From: Bacillota bacterium
Lineage (GTDB): Bacteria > Bacillota > Clostridia > Oscillospirales > Ruminococcaceae
Length of the DNA stretch: 6,970 nt
Direction of reading: 5' to 3'
Assembly (NCBI GenBank): GCA_023456995.1
Contig: JAEWNU010000040.1
Location: 1-6,970 of the forward strand
The stretch's first letter is position 1. Every line of letters begins with the position of its first letter. Both the position numbers and the translations under genes were made by a program. Below the pieces are notes generated by a model. That model was not told where the DNA came from. It ran no database searches and saw only the letters and a list, made by a program, of their open reading frames with translations. This document shows, piece after piece, positions 1 through 6,950 of this stretch.

Positions 1-216
1 TGGGTGCTTTTTAACAATGCCTTTTGCTCCGCCGATGTGGTCAAAATGGCCGTGTGTTAAAAGAACATATTTGGGTTTGAGGTTATTTTCTTCAATAATC
101 TGGTTGACTCTGGCCGGATTTGCACCCGGATCGATGATAGCGGTCTCATCGTTAGAGTCAATTGCAATATAGCAGTTTGTCTGAATCGGCCCTAGTGTCG
201 TGTGCAAAAGTTTCAT
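1..216 (-). CDS. MBL-fold metallo-hydrolase (glyoxalase II-like), N-terminal part, cut by window edge
   Basis: The first 72 codons are visible; the gene runs off the left edge. The translated start (MKLLHTTLGPIQTNCYI) and the zinc-binding signature THGHFDHIGG at residues 54-63 (H55, H57, D59, H60) identify the metallo-beta-lactamase fold. IIDPGA at 27-32 is the usual beta-strand and aspartate preceding it. Short members of this family next to dtd/rel in Firmicutes are glyoxalase II-like cytosolic hydrolases, likely acting on thioester or similar small substrates. The true substrate is not known and cannot be read from this fragment. The start is well supported: AGGAGGG (224-230) lies 7 nt before the ATG and overlaps the TAG stop of dtd, so translation is probably coupled to dtd. 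This is the last visible gene of the recJ-rel-dtd operon. The family assignment is firm; the function is only generic. Confidence 0.93.
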   Translation of the reverse strand, partial: MKLLHTTLGPIQTNCYIAIDSNDETAIIDPGANPARVNQIIEENNLKPKYVLLTHGHFDHIGGAKGIVKKHP

Positions 217-223
217 GGCTTAG

Positions 224-231
224 CCCTCCTA
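224..231 (-). promoter_or_regulatory. MBL-gene Shine-Dalgarno overlapping the dtd stop codon
   Basis: The minus strand reads TAGGAGGG. The dtd stop TAG (229-231) supplies the first bases of the Shine-Dalgarno, and the ATG follows 7 nt later at 216. This points to coupled translation of dtd and the MBL gene. Confidence 0.85.
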
Positions 232-687
232 ATGTTTTGGCATAATCTCTTCAGTATCGAGCAAGATTGTGACCGGCCCGTCATTCTCAAGTGACACCAG
301 CATATGGGCGCCAAATGCGCCGGTTTCAACCTGGACACCCGATTCACGTAGATAATCGACATAGCGCAGGTACAAATTTTCAGATAGCGGCGGCTTTTCA
401 GCATTGATAAAAGCGGGGCGCCGTCCCTTTTTGCAGTCGGCATAAAGTGTGAACTGGCTGACCACCAGCGCACTGCCGCCAATATCGAGCAACGAGAGGT
501 TCATCTTGCCCTCTGAATCGGTAAAAACACGCAGCTCGGCAGTCTTTTTCGCCAGAAAACGCGCTTCTTCCTCGGTATCCCCAGTTTTAACGCCCAGCAG
601 AATCAGATAGCCGCCGTCGGTTTTTCCTATAGTTTTACCATCCACCGAAACCTCAGCGCGGCGAACGCGCTGCAAAATCGCTCTCAT
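229..687 (-). CDS. dtd: D-aminoacyl-tRNA deacylase (DTD)
   Basis: This 152-residue protein has the normal length for bacterial DTD. The cytosolic homodimeric enzyme hydrolyses D-amino acids (classically D-Tyr) from tRNA and also clears glycine mischarged on tRNA-Ala, keeping D-residues and errors out of translation. The N-terminus MRAILQRVRRAEVSVDG is typical. Both active-site motifs are intact: SQFT at residues 77-80 (within SQFTLYAD) and the Gly-cisPro motif NDGPVT at 135-140. The KGRRPAF segment (87-93) is also conserved. The ATG at 687 is preceded by GAGGTGAT (691-698), placing GAGG 7 nt from the start. The gap to the rel stop is only 12 nt, and the dtd stop is reused in the Shine-Dalgarno of the MBL gene. 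It should therefore be co-transcribed with both. No defects are seen. The identification is very secure. Confidence 0.98.
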   Translation of the reverse strand: MRAILQRVRRAEVSVDGKTIGKTDGGYLILLGVKTGDTEEEARFLAKKTAELRVFTDSEGKMNLSLLDIGGSALVVSQFTLYADCKKGRRPAFINAEKPPLSENLYLRYVDYLRESGVQVETGAFGAHMLVSLENDGPVTILLDTEEIMPKH

Positions 688-699
688 TTCATCACCTCA

Positions 700-2880
700 T
701 TAGCCCGATATACGATCCACCGAAATAACGCCCGGAATTTTTTTGATCTGCATAATAACATAAGTCAACTGATTTAAATCGCTGATGGCCATTGTAATAT
801 TAAAGCTTAAGCGTCCGTCTTTTAATTCCTTGGCCATGAAGGAATGCAATGGGATGCGCATATTGCTCAGCAAAATGCTTAGTTCGGCAAGCAGCCCGGA
901 ACGGTTGCTGCCAATAACCTCAATAGAAGACTGGAACGTTTCTTTGACTGTAGCGGCCCACTCACAGCGCACCCATCGCTCACGTTGGGATTCGTCATTC
1001 TTCGCTGAGATAACATTGACGCAGTCATGCTTGTGAATTGAAACACCATAACCGCGGGTAACAAAACCGATGATATTATCTCCGGGCAATGGATTGCAGC
1101 ATTTTGAAAACTTGACCAAACAGCCCTCAAGCCCTTCGACGATAACGCCTGAGGAATCCTTGCGCTCTTTTTTAGGCTTGACAGCAATGGTTGTCTGTGG
1201 CGGTTCCGGCCGGTAAATGCGAGTGTATTCCTCGCGAAGATGCGGCATAATTCGCGAAAACGGCAATCCGCCATAACCCAGCGCCGCTGCAAGGTCGACA
1301 GCCGTGTTCAGGTGCTGGCGCTTCGCCTCGGCGGTTAAAAGCAGCTCACGCTGCTCATCAGTAAGCACGATGTTGGCACGCTTAAACTCACGGTCGATCA
1401 TCGCGTTACCTTCGGTGATATTTTCTTCGCGCCGCTCCTTTTTAAACCAAGCCCTGATTTTATTACGAGCCTCAGTCGTTTTGACAATGTTGAGCCAGTC
1501 GCGGTTAGGGCCCTGCGTTTTGGAATTAGAGGTGATGATCTCGACAATCATGCCGGTTTGTACCTCAGTATCAATCGAGACAATCTTGCCGTCAATTCGG
1601 GCGCCCGTCATTCGGTTTCCGACAGCCGAGTGGATCGCATAGGCAAAATCCAGCACAGTGGCACCTGTGGGCAGGCTGATGACGTCACCCTTGGGGGTGA
1701 ACACAAAAACCTCCTCAGGGGCTATATCGGATTTAATCGAGCTGACAATATCTTCAGCACCTTCGCCGTCCTGCTGGTTTTCAATGAGCTGGCGCACCCA
1801 GGCCAAGCGCTCTTCAAGCTTATCCTTACCCTGAATGCCCACCTTATATTTCCAATGCGCTGCGATACCATATTCCGCCGTGTAGTGCATATCCCATGTT
1901 CGAATCTGCGTTTCGAACGGGATACCTTCTTTGTCAAATACGGTGGTATGCAACGACTGATACATGTTCTGCTTCGGTGTCGAGATATAATCCTTGAAAC
2001 GATTGGGAATCGGGCGGAACATATCGTGAATGATACCTAAGATGTTATAACATTCGATGACCGAATCCACAATAATTCGCACGGCATAAATATCAAATAC
2101 CTCATCAAAACCACGCCCCTGCATATACACCTTGCGGTAGATACCGTAGATGCTTTTGACGCGGCCCTCGATATAGGCGTTAGGATGCTCTGATTTAACA
2201 CGCTCAAAAATGCGTTGCTTAATGCTGGCTAAAAACAGCTGACGCTGTTCGCGCGCAGCAAGCTGACTTTCAATCTCGGCATAGGCAATAGGATCCAAAT
2301 ACCGCAGCGAAATATCTTCAAGCTCTTCCTTAATTCTGCGAATACCCAGACGGTCAGCGATGGGAGCGTAAATCTCCATCGTTTCGAGCGCTTTATAGCG
2401 TCGTTTTTCCTCCGCCAGATACTGAAAGGTTCTGGCGTTGTGTAGCCGGTCGGCCAGCTTGATAATAACCACGCGGATATCCTGCGCCATCGCCAACAGC
2501 ATCTTGCGCAAATTCTCAGATTGCTGCTCCTCTTTAGAGGAGTAAGGAATCTTACCCAGCTTGGTTACGCCGCCAACCAGCACCGCTATATCATTTCCAA
2601 AACTCTTTTTAATGGCGGCTAGAGCGACGTCGGTATCCTCAACCACATCATGCAGCAGCGCCGCCGCCACCGACTCAGTATCCATTCCCAGCTCAACCAA
2701 TATTTTGGCAACGGCCAGAGGGTGAATGATATACGGCTCACCTGAACGGCGCTTCTGTTCTCCGTGTGCTTCTTCCGCCATCTGATAAGCGCGCTCAATG
2801 ACCTCCAGATTGTAGCTTTTGCCGGTCTGGAGAATGAAGCTTTTTAACTCTTCGATATTTATTGATTGGCTGTCATTCAT
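700..2880 (-). CDS. rel: Bifunctional (p)ppGpp synthetase/hydrolase, RSH family (Rel/SpoT type)
   Basis: This 726-residue full-length RSH protein makes (p)ppGpp from ATP and GDP/GTP and also degrades it, setting the stringent response at the ribosome. An HD hydrolase domain covers about 25-195, with R44, H53, H77-D78 (HDVVED) and D144 (KLADRLHN) all present. The synthetase domain covers about 235-345, with D263, the RFKD motif at 294-297, YQSLHTTV (307-314), E323 and QIRT. RFKD is the RxKD form known from bifunctional enzymes, as opposed to the ExDD form of synthetase-only RelA. The TGS domain spans about 388-450 (VFVFTPKGD onward). A Cys-Cys/zinc-finger region follows (C594-C595, H616, C620), then a C-terminal ACT domain (about 652-724). 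The ATG overlaps the recJ TGA as ATGA. The nearest AGGAG (2896-2900) is 15 nt upstream, too far to be strong, so translational coupling to recJ is likely. The gene ends in TAA followed in frame by TGA. No key residue is missing; both activities are predicted. Confidence 0.98.
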   Translation of the reverse strand: MNDSQSINIEELKSFILQTGKSYNLEVIERAYQMAEEAHGEQKRRSGEPYIIHPLAVAKILVELGMDTESVAAALLHDVVEDTDVALAAIKKSFGNDIAVLVGGVTKLGKIPYSSKEEQQSENLRKMLLAMAQDIRVVIIKLADRLHNARTFQYLAEEKRRYKALETMEIYAPIADRLGIRRIKEELEDISLRYLDPIAYAEIESQLAAREQRQLFLASIKQRIFERVKSEHPNAYIEGRVKSIYGIYRKVYMQGRGFDEVFDIYAVRIIVDSVIECYNILGIIHDMFRPIPNRFKDYISTPKQNMYQSLHTTVFDKEGIPFETQIRTWDMHYTAEYGIAAHWKYKVGIQGKDKLEERLAWVRQLIENQQDGEGAEDIVSSIKSDIAPEEVFVFTPKGDVISLPTGATVLDFAYAIHSAVGNRMTGARIDGKIVSIDTEVQTGMIVEIITSNSKTQGPNRDWLNIVKTTEARNKIRAWFKKERREENITEGNAMIDREFKRANIVLTDEQRELLLTAEAKRQHLNTAVDLAAALGYGGLPFSRIMPHLREEYTRIYRPEPPQTTIAVKPKKERKDSSGVIVEGLEGCLVKFSKCCNPLPGDNIIGFVTRGYGVSIHKHDCVNVISAKNDESQRERWVRCEWAATVKETFQSSIEVIGSNRSGLLAELSILLSNMRIPLHSFMAKELKDGRLSFNITMAISDLNQLTYVIMQIKKIPGVISVDRISG

Positions 2881-4919
2881 AATTGTTGCTGTAAGCTCCT
2901 TATAATCGAAGAATGCTCGAGCTGTACGCGCGCCGCCGCGGTAACAACTGTCAGAATCGCAACATCCTGCGAGACGTTTTTTTGCAGAAGGCCCATCTCC
3001 TGCAAGACTTCGAGCGCAATACGAAAACGTGAATAATCAAGAGGCTCCTGCTGGACAATGTGGCAATAAAGTGCGTTAGGCGAAAAATTGACAGAACCCT
3101 GCCGTTTGATATAGCGATACACCACCGCTGTTTCTTCCCGTGTGGGAATCAACTCCGGTCCCAGATTTTCCTGCCTGAGGTAGCTATCATAACGCTGTTC
3201 GCCAAGTACCAGAAGGTTCATGTCAATGTTCGAAAGCCGAATGGCTTTGAGCTTTAGCGAAACGCTCTGCTGCCCCTGATAGTTATTGATCGACGCAGAA
3301 AAAGCGATATCGACCGCATCACCTGTGACGGCACAAAAGCCGTTTGGTCGGGCGGTAAAGCACAAAACACTGAACCGAATATTGTCTTTAACAAGGCTCA
3401 GCTTGCAGTATTTACCCTCAGAGAGCGGAATGATGCGTTCTAAGCATGCATCCGTCACCATAAAAACCGGTGGGGGATTTTGACTGCCGAATGGCTCTAA
3501 ACAATTGAGCCCGTTAATCTGCTCCACTGTCAGCAGCTCGGGTGGAACAACGCTGTCAATTTTAAGACGTAGCGCGGGCATAACAGGATAATTTTCAGCG
3601 GCATATTGCTGTAGCTTCGCGTTAAATTCCGGCAGTTTTGCAGTGTTAAGTGAAAAGCCAGCCGCCATAGGGTGCCCCCCGTAACGAGTCAGGTTGTCGG
3701 AGCAGGCAACGACCGCTTCAATGAGTGAAAAGCCCTCTACACTGCGGCCTGAACCCTTTGCATTTTCCCCCTGCGTCGAAATAAGCAAGCAGGGCTTGCC
3801 AAAGCGTTCGACCATACGCGAACAAACAATACCCACAATACCCGCGTTCCAGTCCTCACCGGAAAATAACAGTATCCTGTTATGTATCAAAGACGGATCG
3901 GCCAGCAGCTGCATGGCGATGTCGTCGGTAATTTGCTTTTCATCTGTGCGGCGCTTCTGGTTTAAAGTCTCTAACTGTTGAGCAAGTTCCGCGGCCTCAT
4001 CATCGCTTTCGGTCAACAGCAGCATTACGGCCAATTCAGCGGAATCAAGCCTACCCGCTGCGTTGATGCGGGGCGAAAGCCCAAACGCAACCGATTCTCC
4101 GGTAAGCGTTTTTCCGGTAAGCCCCGCCACTTCGAGCAGGGCGCGAACCCCCGAGCGATGTGAATCAGCCAACAGCTCTAACCCCCGCTTCACAAAGCAG
4201 CGGTTTTCGCCGACGAGTGGCACCACATCCGCCACCGTACCAATACACAGAAAGTCAGCGTACTGTTCGAGAAGTTCCTCGCCTCTCTCACCTTCCATGG
4301 CGCAAAGTAACTTAAACGCCACGCCAACACCCGAAAGATCTTTAAACGGATAGCCGCAATCGTTGCGGTGGGGGTTTATTACAGCAGCAGCGGCAGGTAG
4401 CGTCTCTCTGGGCTGATGGTGGTCGGTGACGACTACCCGCATCCCCAGCGCGTTTGCGTGCTCAATTTCCTCCAACGCTGAAACGCCATTATCCACGGTG
4501 ATGATCAGCGACACACCCATCCGGTACAGATCGTCGATAGCGGGGATATTCAGGCCGTAACCTTCTTTTTCACGATGTGGAATATAATAACAGCTGCGCG
4601 CGCCGATTGACTCAAAATAGCTTTTGAGCATCGCGGTGGAAGCAACGCCATCACAATCATAATCTCCAAAAATACATATAAACTCGTCATTTTCAATGGC
4701 GTCCTGTATTGTTTCAAGAGCGGGAATCATATCGCAAAGCAGCATGGGGTCGCAGAGTACATCCTCGGACTCGCATTCAAAAAGCTGTCTGGCCCCGTTA
4801 ACATCATACCCGCGAGAAGCCAGCACCATTGATGCCAGTTCGGGAATATTCAGCATACGACGCAGTTCCTCGGCGGCGTCATCATACGCCGCAGGAACAT
4901 CCCAAATCTGCGCTTTCAT
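2877..4919 (-). CDS. recJ: Single-stranded-DNA-specific exonuclease RecJ
   Basis: This 680-residue protein is a DHH-family 5'-to-3' single-strand DNA exonuclease using Mn/Mg. It acts in RecF-type recombination, mismatch repair and processing of stalled forks. The DHH domain shows motif I FGDYDCDGVAS (D86, D88, D90), TVDNG (D143), TDHH (D166-H168) and ADVVPL (D231). LSPRINAAGRL (281-291) and NAGIVGI (358-364) follow. The DHHA1 domain carries GSGRS (389-393) and YGGHPMAAGFS (413-423). A beta-rich OB-like region lies at about 440-562. The last ~110 residues form an extra C-terminal, mostly helical domain. The protein is longer than the E. coli enzyme core (about 577) but shorter than the B. subtilis protein (about 786), so the tail is a lineage-specific variant. 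The ATG at 4919 has A-GGGGGG 7 nt upstream. It is the first gene of the operon and overlaps rel by 4 nt. Identification is secure. Confidence 0.97.
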   Translation of the reverse strand: MKAQIWDVPAAYDDAAEELRRMLNIPELASMVLASRGYDVNGARQLFECESEDVLCDPMLLCDMIPALETIQDAIENDEFICIFGDYDCDGVASTAMLKSYFESIGARSCYYIPHREKEGYGLNIPAIDDLYRMGVSLIITVDNGVSALEEIEHANALGMRVVVTDHHQPRETLPAAAAVINPHRNDCGYPFKDLSGVGVAFKLLCAMEGERGEELLEQYADFLCIGTVADVVPLVGENRCFVKRGLELLADSHRSGVRALLEVAGLTGKTLTGESVAFGLSPRINAAGRLDSAELAVMLLLTESDDEAAELAQQLETLNQKRRTDEKQITDDIAMQLLADPSLIHNRILLFSGEDWNAGIVGIVCSRMVERFGKPCLLISTQGENAKGSGRSVEGFSLIEAVVACSDNLTRYGGHPMAAGFSLNTAKLPEFNAKLQQYAAENYPVMPALRLKIDSVVPPELLTVEQINGLNCLEPFGSQNPPPVFMVTDACLERIIPLSEGKYCKLSLVKDNIRFSVLCFTARPNGFCAVTGDAVDIAFSASINNYQGQQSVSLKLKAIRLSNIDMNLLVLGEQRYDSYLRQENLGPELIPTREETAVVYRYIKRQGSVNFSPNALYCHIVQQEPLDYSRFRIALEVLQEMGLLQKNVSQDVAILTVVTAAARVQLEHSSIIRSLQQQL

Positions 4920-4926
4920 GCAAATG

Positions 4927-4933
4927 CCCCCCT
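4927..4933 (-). promoter_or_regulatory. recJ Shine-Dalgarno containing a six-G run
   Basis: The minus strand reads AGGGGGG with a 7-nt spacer to the recJ ATG at 4919. The homopolymeric G6 replaces the usual GGAGG. It supports the chosen start; there is no better in-frame start upstream. Confidence 0.75.
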
Positions 4934-4989
4934 GTTATAAATATATCCTGCATAACGCCCTGCGCGACAGGCACAGAGATTATAAGTCC

Positions 4990-5094
4990 TTAAAAGTTAG
5001 CAAGCCCCATAAAGGGGCAAGCCGTAGAAACAGTTATAATACCACAAGCACCTGACATGCAGCGGTATTTGTTATACATCAATGGCCCCGCCAT
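4990..5094 (-). CDS. Possible small leader ORF, 34 codons (29 from the inner ATG at 5079); unproven
   Basis: An open frame begins at ATG 5094, or more plausibly at the in-frame ATG 5079. The latter has a GGGG stretch (5086-5089) about 6 nt upstream. It ends with TAA at 4990-4992. From the inner start the peptide begins MYNKYR and contains three cysteines in a hydrophobic stretch (CMSGACGIITVSTACPF), ending in GLANF. I do not recognise a family. The GGGG that would serve as Shine-Dalgarno lies inside the 5080-5096 hairpin, so translation could be structure-controlled. A frame of this length can occur by chance, and the cysteine content is not proof of coding. It could be a leader peptide of recJ, an unrelated microprotein, or nothing. 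Confidence 0.2.
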   Translation of the reverse strand: MAGPLMYNKYRCMSGACGIITVSTACPFMGLANF

Positions 5095-5133
5095 TGCACA
5101 CAAAGTGGTTCGTATAAAAACCACAATGCGGCT

Positions 5134-5162
5134 ATTATACCATAGCCAACCCTACAATTCAA
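5134..5162 (-). promoter_or_regulatory. Probable sigma-A-type promoter for the recJ operon
   Basis: On the minus strand TTGAAT (5157-5162) and a perfect TATAAT (5134-5139) are separated by 17 nt, the ideal spacing. Transcription should begin near 5127-5128, giving a leader of about 207 nt before recJ. The -35 box overlaps the last codons and stop of the FAD gene, so recJ-rel-dtd could be transcribed both from this promoter and by read-through. Start site not demonstrated. Confidence 0.6.
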
Positions 5163-6774
5163 TATTATTGCCGTGTATCGGCCTTGTATAGCGGTTTATC
5201 AACGCTAAAGCGCAGCGCAGCCCGTCTACGGCGGCGCTCATGATGCCACCCGCATAGCCCGCCCCTTCGCCACAAGGGTACAGACCATCGATATTTTCGG
5301 CCACGCAGTTACTCTGGCGTATGATGCGAACCGGTGATGAAGTTCGAGTTTCTACACCCGTGAGCAGCGCACCCGGCGAATCAAAGCTAGAAAGCTTTTG
5401 TCCTAAAATGGGCAGCGAATGTCGCATAAAAGCTGTAATCTGCGGCGGTAAAATAGCTGTAATGTCCGTTTCCTTTACACCAATTGGATAGCTTGGTTCT
5501 ACTATTGCACTTGGGCTTTGCAAAGGTGTTTCCATGAGATCAGCCACCCTCATACAGGGCGCTTTATAATCCTTACCGGCCAGGTTAAAGGCAGCATGTT
5601 CCAACCGCTGCTGAAAGGCAACTGCATCCTGCCAGCCATTGCCATAATCTGTAGAATCCACCGAAACGACCAGAGCGCTGTTAGCGTTCTTCAAATCTCT
5701 TGCACGGTAACTCATTCCGTTTGTCACCGTCTGCCCGTCGCCGGAGGCTGCGGCAACCACCATGCCACCTGGGCACATGCAAAAGGTATAAGCAGCACGC
5801 TGTCCCTCACGATGTGAAAGTTGATATTCCCCCGAAGGCAGATTCGGATGACCGGCTAAGTCACCGTAGACTGCCCTGTCAATCTCAGTTTGAAGATGCT
5901 CAATGCGCACGCCAACCGAAAACGCCTTTGGTGCAAGCATAGCGCCACAGCTCGCCAGTGCGGAAAAAGTGTCGCGCGCGCTGTGACCAACCGCTGCAAT
6001 GACCGCATCGGCCGCTAGCACTCCACCGTTGGATACCACACCACAAATCGCGCCATCCTTGACTTTAAAATCCTCTACACGGCTGAGAAAATGAATTTCA
6101 CCTCCCAGCGTCAATATTTCGTTGCGGATGCTCTTGACCACACCGCGCAGAAGATCGGTACCGACATGAGGCTTGGCCTTGAGCAGAATATCTTGCGGTG
6201 CACCATGCCGCACCAATTCGGTTAGCACATGCCCACAAAGCGGGTCATTGATCCGGGTGGTCAACTTTCCGTCGGAAAAAGTACCCGCCCCGCCCTCACC
6301 GAACTGGACATTTGTTTGTGTATCTAGCAACCCTTTCTGCCAAAAACGCTCGACCGCCGCCACGCGGTCTTCCATTGCTGCGCCGCGTTCGAGTACAATG
6401 GGACGATAACCGTTTTGCGCCAGCAGCAGCGCTGAAAACATCCCAGCAGGGCCAAAACCAATGACTACCGGGCGGTGATTCAACGGCATCTCCCCCGTTT
6501 TGACCTCTATCGGCATCAGGGGCTTTAACAATGAAAGATTTTTATGGTTCTCCCTGAGCAGCTTTTCACCGAGCATATCGGGCACCTCAATGGCCACCGC
6601 ACTGACAAAGTGTACCGGTAGTCTGCGCCCCCGCCGAGCATCAACAGATGTGCGCACCAGACTGCATGACAACACCTGTGAAGGCTTTAGCCCCAGCTGT
6701 TCAATAGCGACCATTGGCGCTTCCCCGGCGCCTTGCGTCACCGAAGTGTTGATTTGACTCAATTGTAAAAGCAT
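5152..6774 (-). CDS. Uncharacterised FAD-dependent dehydrogenase (COG2509-type NAD(P)/FAD oxidoreductase)
   Basis: I take the second possible start, ATG at 6774 (540 residues), because AAGGAG (6782-6787) sits exactly 7 nt upstream. The ATG at 6804, 30 nt further upstream, has no Shine-Dalgarno. A short N-terminal domain (about 1-85) contains the family-typical basic stretch near SVDARRGRR. The FAD-binding Rossmann motif is VVIGFGPAGMFSALL with GxGxxG at 106-111, ending in E129 (VLERG). GEGGAGTFSDGKL (159-171) is a hallmark of this uncharacterised family. A second flavin-contact segment near the C-terminus is GLYPCGEGAGYAGGIMSAA (497-515), preceded by GVETRTSSPVRI (473-484). FCMCPGGMVV (331-340) is also characteristic. 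No signal peptide or membrane segment is seen, so the protein is cytosolic. The substrate and electron acceptor are unknown. It lies upstream of recJ on the same strand, separated by 232 bp with its own promoter. Family certain, function not. Confidence 0.92.
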   Translation of the reverse strand: MLLQLSQINTSVTQGAGEAPMVAIEQLGLKPSQVLSCSLVRTSVDARRGRRLPVHFVSAVAIEVPDMLGEKLLRENHKNLSLLKPLMPIEVKTGEMPLNHRPVVIGFGPAGMFSALLLAQNGYRPIVLERGAAMEDRVAAVERFWQKGLLDTQTNVQFGEGGAGTFSDGKLTTRINDPLCGHVLTELVRHGAPQDILLKAKPHVGTDLLRGVVKSIRNEILTLGGEIHFLSRVEDFKVKDGAICGVVSNGGVLAADAVIAAVGHSARDTFSALASCGAMLAPKAFSVGVRIEHLQTEIDRAVYGDLAGHPNLPSGEYQLSHREGQRAAYTFCMCPGGMVVAAASGDGQTVTNGMSYRARDLKNANSALVVSVDSTDYGNGWQDAVAFQQRLEHAAFNLAGKDYKAPCMRVADLMETPLQSPSAIVEPSYPIGVKETDITAILPPQITAFMRHSLPILGQKLSSFDSPGALLTGVETRTSSPVRIIRQSNCVAENIDGLYPCGEGAGYAGGIMSAAVDGLRCALALINRYTRPIHGNNIEL

Positions 6775-6900
6775 ATTCTTGCTCCTTAATACTGATTTTC
6801 CCATCGAGATGCAGTATGAAATTAAATAGGTTTTCGATTAAAAGGCACCGTCGTTCCTCTTAGGGCTCTTGATTTATATTTTGTCTAATAGTAGAAAGCT
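6775..6900. other. Intergenic stretch upstream of the FAD dehydrogenase
   Basis: Apart from the Shine-Dalgarno at 6782-6787, this AT-rich stretch should hold the promoter of the FAD gene. Only weak minus-strand candidates are visible, for example TTAATC (6836-6841) with CATACT (6813-6818) at 17-nt spacing. No convincing promoter, repeat or RNA gene could be assigned. Confidence 0.4.
6782..6787 (-). promoter_or_regulatory. Shine-Dalgarno deciding the start of the FAD dehydrogenase
   Basis: The minus strand reads AAGGAG, then a 7-nt spacer (CAAGAAT), then ATG at 6774. This matches the spacing of the recJ, dtd and MBL ribosome binding sites in the window and argues against the longer reading from 6804. 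Confidence 0.85.
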
Positions 6901-6950
6901 AAACAGGGGTGCTGCATAACTTTAGCGCAGCACCCCTGTTTCGTTTTTTT
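6901..6950 (+). terminator. Strong Rho-independent terminator-like hairpin, U-tract on the plus strand
   Basis: A perfect 15-bp inverted repeat (6901-6915 with 6927-6941, core AACAGGGGTGCTGC) with an 11-nt loop is followed on the plus strand by CG and a seven-T run (6944-6950). This is a textbook intrinsic terminator for plus-strand transcription. On the minus strand the stem is followed by TTTAGCTTTCTAC-like sequence after CCCCTG, a weaker U-tract, so it may act in both directions. No plus-strand gene precedes it in the window. On the minus strand a frame ending VTVKSK stops at TAA 6949-6951 just before the hairpin. It may therefore be the terminator of an upstream minus-strand gene lying beyond the window. 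Confidence 0.75.

Larger units (their letters stand above)
4920..5128 (-). other. Long structured 5' leader of recJ
   Basis: The predicted transcript leader holds several inverted repeats. GTGGTT/AACCAC spans 5105-5124 with an 8-nt loop. CAATGGC/GCCATTG spans 5080-5096, a perfect 7-bp stem with a 3-nt loop. GCCCC/GGGGC spans 5004-5018 with a 5-nt loop. A small CCTG/CAGG hairpin lies close to recJ. None has a clean U-tract, so none is an obvious intrinsic terminator. I recognise no T-box, riboswitch or 6S RNA consensus. The GGGGC of the second hairpin could instead pair with the GCCCC of the third, so alternative folds are possible. Regulatory role is inference. Confidence 0.35.

Noticed and set aside
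1558..2040. Plus-strand open frame of 160 codons
   Set aside because: It lies entirely antisense inside rel, whose domains are fully conserved; its translation shows no recognisable motif. It is a shadow frame, as are the other plus-strand frames.
4979..4984. Second TATAAT on the minus strand closer to recJ
   Set aside because: No acceptable -35 at 16-18 nt (sequences there are GGCTTG/GGGCTT/GGGGCT), unlike the promoter at 5134-5162. It could still be a weak secondary start.
4696..5055. Plus-strand open frame of 119 codons spanning the recJ start and leader
   Set aside because: Serine-rich low-information translation, mostly antisense to recJ, with no family resemblance.
4920..5151. 6S RNA, SRP RNA or T-box leader in the recJ upstream region
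   Set aside because: No long end-pairing rod with central bubble, no SRP apical motif and no T-box GGTGGNACCGCG-type sequence could be found by eye.
6775..6804. Ten-codon N-terminal extension of the FAD enzyme starting at ATG 6804
   Set aside because: No Shine-Dalgarno precedes it, while ATG 6774 has an optimally spaced AAGGAG.
6869..6897. Plus-strand promoter-like TTGATT with TAGAAA at 17-nt spacing just before the terminator hairpin
   Set aside because: The -10 is poor, and a transcript would consist of little more than the hairpin itself.
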